55,169 nt of DNA from Streptomyces sp. NP-1717 (GTDB taxonomy: Bacteria; Actinomycetota; Actinomycetes; Streptomycetales; Streptomycetaceae), in the NCBI RefSeq assembly GCF_022695985.1, contig NZ_JAAPBF010000029.1:1-55169 (forward strand), read 5' to 3'. How positions within the stretch are numbered: position 1 is the stretch's first letter; every line of letters begins with the position of its first letter. Below the pieces are notes generated by a model. It was not told where the DNA came from, searched no databases, and saw only the letters and a list, made by a program, of their open reading frames with translations. Of this stretch, positions 44,791-55,064 are shown in pieces. Position numbers and translations under genes: made by a program.

Positions 44791-45284
44791 GAGACGGTCG
44801 GTGCGGGAGAGGGACCGGTGAGGCCCTGTTCGGCCCGCCAGCCGTCCACGATGGCGGCCTGGAGGCCGAACATCTCGGCCTTCTCGTCCGGCTCCTCGTG
44901 GTCGTACCCGAGGAGGTGCAGGACACCGTGGACGGTGAGGAGCTGAAGCTCCTCGTCCATGGAGTGCCGCGTCGGCGCTTCCTCGCCCTGGGTCTTCGCG
45001 ACCTCGGGACACAGGACGACGTCACCGAGGAGCCCCTGCGGGGGCTCCTCGTCGTCCTTCACCGGCGGACGCAGTTCGTCCATCGGGAAGGACATGACGT
45101 CGGTCGGACCGGGCAGGTCCATCCACTGCATGTGCAGCTGTTCCATGGCGGCGGAGTCCACCACGATCACCGAGAGCTCGGAGAGGGGGTGGATACGCAT
45201 CCGGGTGAGCGCGTAGCGGGCGGCCCCGAGGATCGCCTGCTCGTCGACCTCGGTGCCTGACTCGTTGTTGACGTCGATCGACAT
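44787..45284 (-). CDS. ybeY: endoribonuclease YbeY
   Basis: The protein has 165 residues from the ATG at 45284. The zinc motif [16 protein letters not shown] gives the H3xH5xH triad, and the N-terminal half shows [30 protein letters not shown]. YbeY processes the 3' end of 16S rRNA and takes part in 70S quality control, functionally close to Era. The stop overlaps the next gene's GTG. It follows phoH by 52 bp on the same strand. Confidence 0.96.
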   Translation of the reverse strand: MSIDVNNESGTEVDEQAILGAARYALTRMRIHPLSELSVIVVDSAAMEQLHMQWMDLPGPTDVMSFPMDELRPPVKDDEEPPQGLLGDVVLCPEVAKTQGEEAPTRHSMDEELQLLTVHGVLHLLGYDHEEPDEKAEMFGLQAAIVDGWRAEQGLTGPSPAPTVS

Positions 45285-45336
45285 GGTGCGGTGTGACTCT
45301 CCCGGATAGATGCCGCTGGGCCGCGGGTGTGCCGGC

Positions 45337-46368
<1,032 letters not shown>

Positions 46369-46542
46369 GGGCCGGCACTGTGGCCTGCACATACCTCCCG
46401 TTGCAGGGTTCTCGCCGCTCGACAACCTCTGGGTACCAGCGTACGACTCCGCACTGACATGCCCGTAGGGCTTTTCCGTGCGCCTTTTCGCGGGCCCTCC
46501 GGGCGGGCCGCCGGTGCGTCCCCCGGAAGGCGCCCGGACGCG

Positions 46543-47655
46543 TCAGCCCGAGCGGCCGAACCCGATCGTCGGGACGGCCCTGCGCAGCGGCCACGGCCGG
46601 CTGGGCGCGGGCAGCAGCCCCGCCAGGAAGCCGTACCGGCGCAGCGCCGCCGGGTCCTGGTCCGACGACTCCTGGACGTAGCCCCACCAGGCGGCGACCT
46701 CCGACCAGCCGGGCGCCGACAGCGATCCGCCGAACTCCTGGACGGACAGGGCGGCCGTGAGCCCTGAGAAGGCGAGCCGGTCGGCGAGCGGCCAGTCGGC
46801 GAGGGTGCCGGTGACGAACCCGGCGACGAACACGTCGCCCGCGCCTGTCGGGTCGAGCGCCTCCACGTCGATGGCCGGCACCTCGGCGGTGGCGCCGGTG
46901 GCGCTGTCGACCGCGTACGCGCCCTCCGCGCCCAGGGTCACGACGACCAGCGGCACCAGTTCGGCCAGCGCCCGCGCGGCGGCCCGCGGGCAGTCGGCGC
47001 GGGTGTAGCGCATCGCCTCCTCGGCGTTGGGCAGGAACGCCTCGCAGTGCGCCAGGTCGGGGAGCCCGGCGAGGTCCCAGCGGCCCGTGTCGTCCCACCC
47101 GACGTCGGCGAAGACCCGCGCGCCGTGCCCGGCGGCGCGGGCGATCCACCCCTCGCTGCGGCCCGGTGTGAGCGCGGCGACGGCGGCACGCGCGCGCGGC
47201 GGGCACTCGGGCAGGGTGCCTTCGGGCGGCGGCGCCTCGTGGCCGTGCGAGACCATCGTCCGCTCGTCCTCGTACGCCATGGAGACCGTGACCGGTGAGT
47301 GCCAGCCGGGGACGGTGCGCGAGCGGGAGAGGTCGATGCCCTCGCCCTGCTCCAGCGCGTCCCAGCAGTACTCCCCGTAGTGGTCGTCACCGAAGGCGGC
47401 CGACAGCGAGGTGCGCAGTCCCAGCCGGGCCAGCGCGCTGGCCATGTTGGCGATGCCGCCGGGGCTCGACCCCATCCCCCTGGCCCAGGACTCGGTGCCG
47501 CGCACGGGGGCGCTGTCGAGGCCGGTGAAGATGATGTCGAGGAAGACCGTGCCGGTCAGGTAGACGTCGCAGTCCGGGTCGTCGGGGGCGCGCAGGGCGC
47601 CCAGCGGGTCGACGTCGGCGGTGTGGGCCTGCGGCGTTCCTTCACGTGGGGTCAC
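46543..47655 (-). CDS. PfkB-family carbohydrate kinase
   Basis: From a GTG at 47655 (GGGAG upstream) the protein has 370 residues; the frame extends to 47754. It is a ribokinase-like sugar kinase: VYLTGTVFLDIIFTGLD, the substrate region GSSPGGIANMASALARLGLR, and the PfkB-2 signature DPTGAGDVFVAGFVTGTL with the catalytic Asp. The last 60 residues (WWGYVQESSDQDPAALRRYG) are an extension found in the Streptomyces group. The sugar is unknown. It is monocistronic or the downstream end of a unit with rnz (118 bp gap). Confidence 0.9.
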   Translation of the reverse strand: MTPREGTPQAHTADVDPLGALRAPDDPDCDVYLTGTVFLDIIFTGLDSAPVRGTESWARGMGSSPGGIANMASALARLGLRTSLSAAFGDDHYGEYCWDALEQGEGIDLSRSRTVPGWHSPVTVSMAYEDERTMVSHGHEAPPPEGTLPECPPRARAAVAALTPGRSEGWIARAAGHGARVFADVGWDDTGRWDLAGLPDLAHCEAFLPNAEEAMRYTRADCPRAAARALAELVPLVVVTLGAEGAYAVDSATGATAEVPAIDVEALDPTGAGDVFVAGFVTGTLADWPLADRLAFSGLTAALSVQEFGGSLSAPGWSEVAAWWGYVQESSDQDPAALRRYGFLAGLLPAPSRPWPLRRAVPTIGFGRSG

Positions 47656-47773
47656 GGTCGCGCTCCCGGATCGGCGTACGGATCCGGACAGTGTGCCCGA
47701 TGGCACTGACAGTCGGCGTGAAACAGGCCGTGGTGGCAACCGCCGGTCGGGCACCGCCCGGCCGGGCGGTGGA

Positions 47774-48682
47774 TCAGGCGGAGCGCTTGGGGAGCGGCAC
47801 CCGCACGAGGTCCGCCGCGACGGTCAGCTCGCCGTCGTACCCGGCGGCCCTGGCCTGCCGCTCGAACTGGGCCGGGTCGCTGTACCGCTGCGAGAAGTGC
47901 GTCAGTACGAGGTGCCGTACGCCGGCCTCCCGCGCCACCGCTCCCGCCTGGCCCGCCGTCAGATGACCGTGAGCGGCCGCCAGTTGGTGGTCATCGTCGA
48001 GGAAGGTGGACTCGATGACCAGCATGTCGACACCGTCGGCCAGGGCGTGCACGCCGTCGCAGAGCCGGGTGTCCATGACGAACGCGAAGCTCTGGCCCCT
48101 GCGCTGCTCGCTGACGTCGGCGAGCGTCACCCCGCGCAGTTCGCCCTCCCGCTGGAGGCGTCCCACGTCGGGCCCCTCGATGCCGTGCGCGGCGAGGCGT
48201 CCGGGCAGCATCCTGCGGCCGTCGGGCTCGGTGATCCGGTAACCGTAGGACTCGACGGGGTGCGAGAGCTTGTGCGCCCGCAGGGTGTAGGAGCCGGTCC
48301 GGGCGAGTACGCCGTCGGCGTCGACGGGCGCCTCGGTGATGTCGACGCTCTCGCGGTACGCCGTCGCGTAACGCAGCCTCCTGAAGAAGACGTGTCCGCT
48401 CGCCGGGTAGTGCGCGGTGACCTCGTGCGGGACGCCGTCGAGGTTGATGCGCTGGATCACCCCGGCGAGACCGAGCGAGTGGTCGCCGTGGAAGTGCGTG
48501 ACGCAGATCCGGTTGATGTCGTACGCCGCGACCGAGGCGCGCGCCATCTGGCGCTGGGTGCCGTCACCCGGGTCGAAGAGGATGCCCTCGCCGTCCCAGC
48601 GCAGCAGGTAGCCGTTGTGGTTGCGGTGTCGGGTGGGGACCTGGCTGGCGGTGCCCAGGACGACGAGCTCGCGTACGGACAC
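47774..48682 (-). CDS. rnz: ribonuclease Z
   Basis: The protein has 302 residues, the short RNase Z form. The metallo-beta-lactamase zinc motif is [13 protein letters not shown]. Further family traits are [57 protein letters not shown] and [10 protein letters not shown]. The enzyme removes 3' trailers of tRNA precursors. The start is 12 bp after the stop of the HIT gene, so both probably share a transcript. Confidence 0.94.
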   Translation of the reverse strand: MSVRELVVLGTASQVPTRHRNHNGYLLRWDGEGILFDPGDGTQRQMARASVAAYDINRICVTHFHGDHSLGLAGVIQRINLDGVPHEVTAHYPASGHVFFRRLRYATAYRESVDITEAPVDADGVLARTGSYTLRAHKLSHPVESYGYRITEPDGRRMLPGRLAAHGIEGPDVGRLQREGELRGVTLADVSEQRRGQSFAFVMDTRLCDGVHALADGVDMLVIESTFLDDDHQLAAAHGHLTAGQAGAVAREAGVRHLVLTHFSQRYSDPAQFERQARAAGYDGELTVAADLVRVPLPKRSA

Positions 48683-48694
48683 GGTGTCGGCCGC

Positions 48695-49054
48695 CTACCC
48701 GGGGGGCCAGTTGAGGCCGCGTCCGCCCAGCACGTGGGCGTGCGCGTGGAAGACGGTCTGGCCGGCGCCGCTGCCGGTGTTGAAGACGATCCGGTAGCCG
48801 CTGCCGACGGTCTTGTCCTCGGCGGCGACCTCGGCGGACTCGCGCAGGATGTCGGCGGCGATCCGCGGCTCGGCGGCGGCGAGCGCCGCCGCGTCCGGGT
48901 AGTGGACCTTGGGGATCACCAGCACATGGGTGGGGGCCTGCGGGTTTATGTCCCGGAAGGCCAGAGTGGTCTCCGTCTCGCGTACGACGGTGGCGGGCAC
49001 CTCCCCGGCGACGATCTTGCAGAACAGGCAGTCGGCCTGTCGTTCTCCCGCCAT
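48695..49054 (-). CDS. HIT-family hydrolase
   Basis: The protein has 119 residues from the ATG at 49054. It has the HINT-type start DCLFCKIVAGEVPATVV, RDINPQAPTHVLVIPKVHY and the histidine triad HAHAHVLGGR. Such enzymes hydrolyse nucleoside phosphoramidates or dinucleotides. It lies 97 bp after rsmE on the same strand and is followed at once by rnz. Confidence 0.94.
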   Translation of the reverse strand: MAGERQADCLFCKIVAGEVPATVVRETETTLAFRDINPQAPTHVLVIPKVHYPDAAALAAAEPRIAADILRESAEVAAEDKTVGSGYRIVFNTGSGAGQTVFHAHAHVLGGRGLNWPPG

Positions 49055-49151
49055 GGTCCGGGTCTCCTCATCGGTCGGCCGGTCACCCCGGGTCACTTCC
49101 GTACCCAGGCATGCTATCCGCCCGTCGGCGCCGGGGGTGTCCGCCCGGCGA

Positions 49152-49892
49152 TCAGGACCAGCGGCCCGTGCGGCCCAGGAGCAGCGCGCAGGCGGCCGTG
49201 CCGGCGGTGGACGTGCGCAGTACGGTGCGGCCGAGCCGGTACGGGGCGGCGCCGGCGTCCGCGAAGAGCGCCAACTCGTCCGGGGAGACGCCGCCTTCGG
49301 GCCCGACGACCAGCACGATGCTTCCGGCGTCCGGGAGTTCGGCGGTGGCCAGGGGCCGGCTGCCTTCCTCGTGCAGGACGGCGGCGAAGTCGGCGGTCGC
49401 CAGGAGCGCCGCGACCTCTTTGGAGGACATCGCCTCCGCGACGTCGGGGAAGCGGAGCCTTCGGGACTGCTTGCCCGCCTCGCGGGCGGTTGCGCGCCAC
49501 TTGGCCAGGGACTTGGCGCCCCGCTCGCCCTTCCACTGGGTGATGCAGCGCGCGGCCTGCCAGGGCACGATCGCGTCGGCGCCGGTCTCGGTCATCGTCT
49601 CGACGGACAGCTCGCCCCGGTCGCCCTTGGGCAGGGCCTGCACGACGGTGATGCGCGGCGCGGGCTCGTCCTCGGTCCGTACCCCGGTGACGGCCACGTC
49701 CAGCCGGTCCTTGCCGTGGACGGCCTCGACCGTCCCGTGGGCGCCGGTGCCGGCGCCGTCGGTCAGGACGACCTCCTCCCCGACGCGCAGCCTCCTCACG
49801 GAGACCGCGTGGCGGCCCTCGGGGCCGTCCAGCGTGACGGTGCCGGGCCGCAGGGACCCGGCGGTGCCGACGACGAAGACAGGTGCGGTCAT
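49152..49892 (-). CDS. rsmE: 16S rRNA (uracil-1498-N3)-methyltransferase
   Basis: The protein has 246 residues. The N-terminal PUA-like part reads GPEGRHAVSVRRLRVGEEVVLTDG, and the SPOUT knot shows VQALPKGDRGELSVETMTETGADAIVPW and LVVGPEGGVSPDEL, ending with LRTSTAGTAACALL. It methylates U1498 of 16S rRNA. The start overlaps the stop of the nitronate monooxygenase gene (ATGA), so the two are translationally coupled. The arrangement dnaJ - monooxygenase - rsmE is usual in Streptomyces. Confidence 0.96.
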   Translation of the reverse strand: MTAPVFVVGTAGSLRPGTVTLDGPEGRHAVSVRRLRVGEEVVLTDGAGTGAHGTVEAVHGKDRLDVAVTGVRTEDEPAPRITVVQALPKGDRGELSVETMTETGADAIVPWQAARCITQWKGERGAKSLAKWRATAREAGKQSRRLRFPDVAEAMSSKEVAALLATADFAAVLHEEGSRPLATAELPDAGSIVLVVGPEGGVSPDELALFADAGAAPYRLGRTVLRTSTAGTAACALLLGRTGRWS

Positions 49893-50962
49893 GAGGTGGT
49901 TCCCGGGGTCAGCGAGGCGCGGGCGGCTTCGAGTTCGTCGGCGAGGACCTCGACGAGCTGCCCGGCGGGCAGTTCGCGGGCCATCCGGTGGCCCTGGCCC
50001 GCCCACAGGGCCATGCCCTGGGGGTCGCCGACCTTGGCGGCGGCCTTGCGCAGCCCGGCCGTGAGGTGGTGCACCGCGGGGTACGCGGGCGGCGCGTAGG
50101 GGCCGTGTTCGCGCATGAAGCGGTTGACGAGACCGCGCGCGGGCCGCCCGGAGAAGGCGCGGGTGAGTTCGGTCCGGGTGAACAGGGGGTTGGTCATGGC
50201 GCGCTTGTGGAGGGCGTGGGCGCCGGACTCCGGGCAGACGAGGAAGGCGGTGCCGAACTGTGCGGCGTCGGCGCCCGCGGCGAGTACGGCGGCGATCTGG
50301 CCGCCGCGCATGAGGCCGCCGGCCGCGATGACCGGCAGCCGTACGCAGTCGCGTACCTGCGTGACGAGCGACAGCAGCCCGATGCCCGCGCCGTCGGCGG
50401 CGGGGTCGTCGCGGTGCGTGCCCTGGTGGCCGCCGGCCTCGACGCCCTGGACGCAGACGACGTCGGCGCCCGACCACTCGGCGGTCTGGGCCTCCTCCGG
50501 CGTGGTCACCGTGACGACGGTGAGGGTGCCGACACGGCTGAAGGCGTCGAGTGTGGTGGGCGTGGGGCAGCCGAAGGTGAACGACACGACGGGGACGGGG
50601 TCGTCGAGCAGTATCGCGAGCTTGGCCTCGTACCCGTCGTCACTGCCCGCCTCGGGATCCCCGAGGGGGGTCTCGTACCAGGTCGCCTCGCCGGCGAGCT
50701 GATCGCGGTACAGCTCCACGGCGGCGTGGTCGTCGTGGAGCGGCTGCGGCATGAACAGGTTGATGCCGAAGGCGCTGCCGCTCAGTCCCCGGAGCTGTTT
50801 GACCTCCTGGTACATACCGTCGGCGGTCTTGTACCCGGCGGCGAGGAATCCAAGCCCCCCGGCGTCACCGACGGCCGCGACGAGCTGCGGGCAGGACGCG
50901 CCGCCGGCCATGGGGGCCTGCACGATCGGATACCGGCAGATGTCGGTCAACACGGAGGACAT
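49889..50962 (-). CDS. nitronate monooxygenase (NPD-type flavoprotein)
   Basis: The protein has 357 residues, a TIM-barrel FMN enzyme. Seen are YPIVQAPMAGGASCPQLVAAV, the VVSFTFGCPT segment, GADVVCVQGVEAGGHQGTH, LPVIAAGGLMRGGQIAAVLAAGADAAQFGTAFL, and the C-terminal domain with FSGRPARGLVNRFM. Such enzymes oxidise alkyl nitronates such as propionate-3-nitronate to detoxify them. It precedes rsmE in the same operon, with a strong hairpin upstream that separates it from dnaJ. Confidence 0.93.
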   Translation of the reverse strand: MSSVLTDICRYPIVQAPMAGGASCPQLVAAVGDAGGLGFLAAGYKTADGMYQEVKQLRGLSGSAFGINLFMPQPLHDDHAAVELYRDQLAGEATWYETPLGDPEAGSDDGYEAKLAILLDDPVPVVSFTFGCPTPTTLDAFSRVGTLTVVTVTTPEEAQTAEWSGADVVCVQGVEAGGHQGTHRDDPAADGAGIGLLSLVTQVRDCVRLPVIAAGGLMRGGQIAAVLAAGADAAQFGTAFLVCPESGAHALHKRAMTNPLFTRTELTRAFSGRPARGLVNRFMREHGPYAPPAYPAVHHLTAGLRKAAAKVGDPQGMALWAGQGHRMARELPAGQLVEVLADELEAARASLTPGTTS

Positions 50963-51008
50963 GCACGCATCGTGCCATGCCCCCGGTGGGGTGCCGGTGC
51001 CGGTTCGT

Positions 51009-51055
51009 CCTCAAGCGCCGGACGGGCTGGCAAGCAGCCCGTCCGGCGCTTGAGG
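51009..51055. terminator. 21-bp perfect hairpin after dnaJ (dispersed Streptomyces repeat)
   Basis: CCTCAAGCGCCGGACGGGCT(G) at 51009-51029 pairs without mismatch with 51035-51055 around a five-base loop. It follows the dnaJ stop by 10 bp on the minus strand. Copies of this sequence are common behind Streptomyces genes, and a half copy is seen at 55005-55025. Confidence 0.85.
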
Positions 51056-51065
51056 GCAGAGGGCC

Positions 51066-52199
51066 CTAACGGCCGTTGAACGCGTCCTTCAGCCTGGAGA
51101 AGAGGCCCTGTTGGCCCGGCTGGAACTGGCCGGTGGGCCGTTCCTCGCCCCTGAGCTTCGCCAGCTCGCGCAGCAACCGCTCCTGCTCCGGGTCGAGTTT
51201 CGCCGGCGTCATGACCTCGACATGGACGATCAGGTCGCCCCGGCCGCCACCGCGCAGATGCGTGATGCCGCGGCCGTGCAGCGGGATCGACTGGCCCGAC
51301 TGGGTGCCCGGCCGGACGTCGATGTCCTCGACACCGTCCAGCGTCTCCAGCGGACACTGCGTACCCAGCGCCGCCGCCGTCATCGGGATGGTCACCGTGC
51401 AGTGCAGATCGTCACCACGGCGCTGGAACACCGCGTGCGGCGACTCGTGGATCTCGACGTACAGGTCACCCGCCGGACCGCCGCCGGGGCCGACCTCGCC
51501 CTCACCGGAGAGCTGGATGCGGGTGCCGTTGTCGACGCCCGCCGGGATCTTGACCGTGAGCGTGCGGCGCGAGCGGATACGGCCGTCGCCGGCGCACTCG
51601 GGGCAGGGGGTCGGCACGACCGTACCGAAGCCCTGGCACTGCGGGCAGGGCCGCGACGTCATGACCTGGCCCAGGAAGGACCGCGTGACCTGCGAGACCT
51701 CACCGCGACCACGGCACATGTCACAGGTCTGCGCGGAGGTGCCGGGTGCGGCGCCCTCGCCCGAGCAGGTCGTACAGACGACCGCCGTGTCGACCTGGAT
51801 GTCCTTGGTGGTGCCGAAGGCCGCCTCGTTGAGGTCGATCTCCAGCCGGATCATCGCGTCCTGGCCGCGCCGCGTGCGCGACCTCGGCCCGCGCTGCTGC
51901 GACGTCCCGAAGAACGCGTCCATGATGTCGGAGAAGTTGCCGAATCCACCGGCCCCGAATCCGCCCGCGCCGGCGCCCGCCTGCGAGAGCGGGTCGCCGC
52001 CGAGGTCGTAGACCTGCTTCTTCTGCGGGTCCGACAGCACCTCGTAGGCGGCGTTGATCTCCTTGAAGCGCTCCTGCGTCTTCGGATCGGGATTGACATC
52101 CGGGTGCAGCTCGCGGGCGAGCCTGCGGAATGCCTTCTTGATCTCGTCCTGTGATGCGTCGCGGCGTACGCCGAGTACGGCGTAGTAGTCCGTGGCCAC
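51066..52199 (-). CDS. dnaJ: chaperone protein DnaJ
   Basis: The protein has 377 residues from a GTG at 52199 that follows the hrcA stop directly. The J domain has the HPD motif in RRLARELHPDVNPDP. A short G/F-rich region follows (GAGAGGFGAGGFG), then four zinc motifs CTTCSGEG, CDMCRGRG, CPQCQGFG and CPECAGDG, then the C-terminal client-binding domains. This is the DnaJ2 type encoded with hrcA rather than with dnaK. It delivers unfolded clients to DnaK. It is controlled with hrcA from the CIRCE element. Confidence 0.97.
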   Translation of the reverse strand: MATDYYAVLGVRRDASQDEIKKAFRRLARELHPDVNPDPKTQERFKEINAAYEVLSDPQKKQVYDLGGDPLSQAGAGAGGFGAGGFGNFSDIMDAFFGTSQQRGPRSRTRRGQDAMIRLEIDLNEAAFGTTKDIQVDTAVVCTTCSGEGAAPGTSAQTCDMCRGRGEVSQVTRSFLGQVMTSRPCPQCQGFGTVVPTPCPECAGDGRIRSRRTLTVKIPAGVDNGTRIQLSGEGEVGPGGGPAGDLYVEIHESPHAVFQRRGDDLHCTVTIPMTAAALGTQCPLETLDGVEDIDVRPGTQSGQSIPLHGRGITHLRGGGRGDLIVHVEVMTPAKLDPEQERLLRELAKLRGEERPTGQFQPGQQGLFSRLKDAFNGR

Positions 52200-53216
52200 T
52201 TACGACTCCGCCAGGATCTGTCCGACGTAACGTGCCACTGCGCGTACCGCTCCCATCGTTCCGGGGTAGTCCATGCGGGTCGGTCCGACCACGCCGAGTT
52301 TGGCGACTGCCTCGTCGCCCGAACCGTAGCCGACCGCGACGACGGACGTGGAGTTGAGGCCCTCGTGGGCGTTCTCGTGCCCGATTCGTACGGTCATGCC
52401 CGAGTCCTCGGCCTCGCCGAGCAGCCTGAGGAGCACGACCTGCTCCTCAAGTGCCTCCAGCACCGGCCGGATCGTCAGGGGGAAGTCGTGCCCGAAGCGC
52501 GTCAGATTGGCGGTTCCGCCGATCATCAGCCGCTCCTCCGTCTCCTCGACCAGCGTCTCCAGCAGCGTCGCCAGGACCGTGGACACCGTGCCCCGGTCCT
52601 CCAGGTCGAAGGATTCGGGCAGCTCCTGCACCAGCAGCGGCACGTCCGCGAACCGGCGGCCGACGACCCGGGCGTTGAGCCTGGCCCGCAGGTCGGCCAG
52701 CGACGTGTCGCCGAACGGCACCGGGCAGTCGATCATGCGCTGCTCGACCCGGCCGGTGTCGGTGATCAGGACGAGCATCAGCCGCGCGGGGGCCAGCGAG
52801 AGCAGTTCCACGTGCCGCACCGTCGAACGGGTCAGCGAGGGGTACTGCACGACCGCGACCTGCCGGGTCAGCTGCGCGAGCAGCCGCACCGTACGGCCCA
52901 CCACGTCGTCCAGGTCGACGGCGCTGTCGAGGAAGTTCTGGATGGCCCTGCGCTCCGGCGCCGACAGGGGCTTGACGCCCGCCAGCCGGTCGACGAAGAG
53001 CCGGTAGCCCTTGTCCGTCGGAATGCGCCCCGCACTCGTGTGGGGCTGGGCGATGAAGCCCTCGTCCTCCAGGACGGCCATGTCGTTACGGACAGTGGCC
53101 GGGGAGACACCGAGCTTGTGCCGCTCGGTGAGCGCCTTGGAGCCGACGGGCTCCTCGGTGCCGACATAGTCCTGGACGATGGCGCGCAGCACCTCAAGCC
53201 TGCGTTCGCTCAGCAT
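52200..53216 (-). CDS. hrcA: heat-inducible transcription repressor HrcA
   Basis: From the ATG at 53216 (GGAGG six bases upstream) the protein has 338 residues. The N-terminal winged helix is recognisable as [28 protein letters not shown] and [35 protein letters not shown]. The C-terminal GAF-like dimerisation domain ends with [24 protein letters not shown]. HrcA binds CIRCE and represses dnaJ and groESL; its activity depends on GroEL. A CIRCE copy 35 bp upstream implies autoregulation. dnaJ begins right after the TAA. Confidence 0.97.
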   Translation of the reverse strand: MLSERRLEVLRAIVQDYVGTEEPVGSKALTERHKLGVSPATVRNDMAVLEDEGFIAQPHTSAGRIPTDKGYRLFVDRLAGVKPLSAPERRAIQNFLDSAVDLDDVVGRTVRLLAQLTRQVAVVQYPSLTRSTVRHVELLSLAPARLMLVLITDTGRVEQRMIDCPVPFGDTSLADLRARLNARVVGRRFADVPLLVQELPESFDLEDRGTVSTVLATLLETLVEETEERLMIGGTANLTRFGHDFPLTIRPVLEALEEQVVLLRLLGEAEDSGMTVRIGHENAHEGLNSTSVVAVGYGSGDEAVAKLGVVGPTRMDYPGTMGAVRAVARYVGQILAES

Positions 53217-53251
53217 CGCGCACCTCCAGCTCTGGTTCCTCGGATCCGGCT

Positions 53252-53276
53252 TGGCACTCGATGCGTTGGAGTGCCA
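53252..53276. promoter_or_regulatory. CIRCE element (HrcA operator)
   Basis: TGGCACTC (53252-53259), nine bases, GAGTGCCA (53269-53276) is a perfect inverted repeat of the CIRCE type (consensus TTAGCACTC-N9-GAGTGCTAA, here with G/C at the variable outer position as in actinomycetes). It lies in the hrcA leader. Confidence 0.9.
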
Positions 53277-53379
53277 GCATTCCCCGGGCCAGTGTACGGC
53301 CGTGAGGTACGCCCCTAGCAAGGCCGACCGGTCACGCTACCGCGCGCGGCACCACAGCCCCCACCGATAGCGTCGCCGT

Positions 53380-54099
53380 ATGAACGTCCGTTGGGAAGAG
53401 CACGGCTGGGAACGTATCGCCCGGGGAGTCGGCAGACGCCGACTCCCTGGCTGGGATGCGACGGTCGGCCTGGTCGTCGGTGACGACGCCGTACTTCTGT
53501 ACGACACGGGCTCGACGCTCCGTGAGGGCGCCGGGATCCGTGCGCAGGCGCAGGCGCTGTGCGGCCGGCGGGTCACGCACATCGCGCTCAGCCATCCCCA
53601 TTTCGACCATGTCCTGGGGACGGCGGCCTTCTCGGGCGCGCGGGTGTACGGCGCGGTCGGGCTGGCGGAGCTGCTCCTGCGCGACCGCGAGAGCCTGCGC
53701 GAGTCCGCGATGCGGCACGGGGTGTCCGCCACCGACGCCGCCGACGCGGTCGATCTGCTGGTCGCGCCGCAGCACGAGGTCTCCGGCGAATCGACGCTCG
53801 ATCTCGGCGGGCGGCAGGTACTTCTCGCCAATGTCGGACCGGGGCACTCCGGGCACGATCTCGCGCTCCTGGTCCCCGGCGACCGTGAGGTCGTCTTCTG
53901 CGGCGACCTGGTCGAGGAGTCGGGCGAACCGCAGGCAGGCCACGACGCGATCCCGTCCCGCTGGCCGGCCGCGCTGGACCGGCTGCTGGCGCTGGGCGGT
54001 GAGGACGCGCTGTACGTTCCCGGCCACGGCGCGACCGTCGACGCGGCGTTCGTACGGGCGCAGCGGGACGCGCTGGCGGCGCGATTCGGCACGGCGTGA
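53380..54099 (+). CDS. metallo-beta-lactamase-fold hydrolase
   Basis: The protein has 239 residues. The zinc motif is THIALSHPHFDHVLG (HxHxDH-type with Phe). Second-site ligands are found in GPGHSGHDLALLVP and FCGDLVEESG, and the last His in LYVPGHGATVDAAFV. The ATG is directly downstream of a promoter shared with the divergent hrcA side. Members act on thioesters, lactones or other esters; the substrate is unknown. The next gene starts 55 bp later and may be co-transcribed. Confidence 0.9.
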   Translation: MNVRWEEHGWERIARGVGRRRLPGWDATVGLVVGDDAVLLYDTGSTLREGAGIRAQAQALCGRRVTHIALSHPHFDHVLGTAAFSGARVYGAVGLAELLLRDRESLRESAMRHGVSATDAADAVDLLVAPQHEVSGESTLDLGGRQVLLANVGPGHSGHDLALLVPGDREVVFCGDLVEESGEPQAGHDAIPSRWPAALDRLLALGGEDALYVPGHGATVDAAFVRAQRDALAARFGTA

Positions 54100-54154
54100 C
54101 CGGCCGGCCGCGCGTTCCCGCACGGGGCGGCGCGGGCCCCGATATCGTCGGCGG

Positions 54155-54979
54155 ATGCGCAGCTACAGCCCCGATCTGACCCCTCCCTGGAAGCGTTCGA
54201 AGCCGGTGCCCGAGGTGCCCGCCGAACCGGATCTGGTGGTCGAGGAGGTGTCGACGGGCTTCTGCGGCGCGGTGATCCGCTGCGAGAAGACCGCCGAGGG
54301 GCCCACGGTCACCCTGGAGGACCGCTTCGGCAAACACCGGGTGTTCCCGCTGGTGGAGCGGGGGTTCATGCTCGAAGGCCAGGTCGTCACCCTGGTCCGC
54401 CCCACCGCCGGCGGCCCGGCCCGGCCCGCCCGTACGGCCTCCGGCTCGGTCGCCGTCCCGGGGGCGCGCGCCCGCGTGGCCCGTGCGGGGCGCATCTACG
54501 TCGAGGGGCGGCACGACGCGGAACTGGTCGAGCGGGTCTGGGGCGACGACCTGCGGATCGAGGGTGTGGTCGTGGAGTACCTGGAGGGCATCGACGACCT
54601 CCCGGCGATCGTCGCGGAGTTCGGCCCGGCGGCGGACGCGCGCCTCGGTGTGCTGGTCGACCACCTGGTGCCCGGCTCGAAGGAGTCCCGCCTCGCCGAG
54701 CAGGTCACCGGGGACGACGTCCTGGTCGTGGGCCACCCGTACATCGACGTCTGGCAGGCGGTGAAGCCGTCGTCGGTCGGCATCCCGGCGTGGCCGGCGA
54801 TTCCGCGCGGCCAGGACTGGAAGACGGGCGTGTGCCGCGAGCTGGGCTGGCCGGAAAACACCGGTGCGGCGTGGCAGCGGATCCTGAGCGCGGTCCGCTC
54901 GTACCGGGACCTGGAGCCGGCGCTGCTGGGGCGGGTGGAGGAGCTGATCGACTTCGTGACGGAGCCGGGGGTCGACTGA
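54155..54979 (+). CDS. DUF3097 family protein
   Basis: The protein has 274 residues from an ATG at 54155. The N-terminal ~90 residues form a small beta domain (FCGAVIRCEKTAEGPTVTLEDRFGKHRVFPL). The second part has RIYVEGRHDAELVERVWG, then VEYLEGIDDLPAIVAEF, LGVLVDHLVPGSKESRLA and VLVVGHPYIDVW. This resembles a TOPRIM core with a conserved Glu and a D-x-hydrophobic motif, which would suggest a nucleic-acid-linked Mg site. The family is restricted to actinobacteria and uncharacterised. The start is at the ribosome site GGCGGA. Position beside hrcA-dnaJ is conserved. Confidence 0.88.
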   Translation: MRSYSPDLTPPWKRSKPVPEVPAEPDLVVEEVSTGFCGAVIRCEKTAEGPTVTLEDRFGKHRVFPLVERGFMLEGQVVTLVRPTAGGPARPARTASGSVAVPGARARVARAGRIYVEGRHDAELVERVWGDDLRIEGVVVEYLEGIDDLPAIVAEFGPAADARLGVLVDHLVPGSKESRLAEQVTGDDVLVVGHPYIDVWQAVKPSSVGIPAWPAIPRGQDWKTGVCRELGWPENTGAAWQRILSAVRSYRDLEPALLGRVEELIDFVTEPGVD

Positions 54980-55004
54980 CCGGGTCCCCCGGTGGGTGGT
55001 TTTG

Positions 55005-55025
55005 GCCTCAATCGCCGGCCGGGCT
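55005..55025. repeat. single arm of the dnaJ-terminator repeat
   Basis: CCTCAATCGCCGGCCGGGCT(T) matches the left arm of the 51009-51055 hairpin at 18 of 21 positions but has no partner arm here. It is probably a decayed copy. Confidence 0.55.
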
Positions 55026-55064
55026 TGTTGTGGTTGCGGTGGTGGCCGGGTGCCGCTCCGGGGT

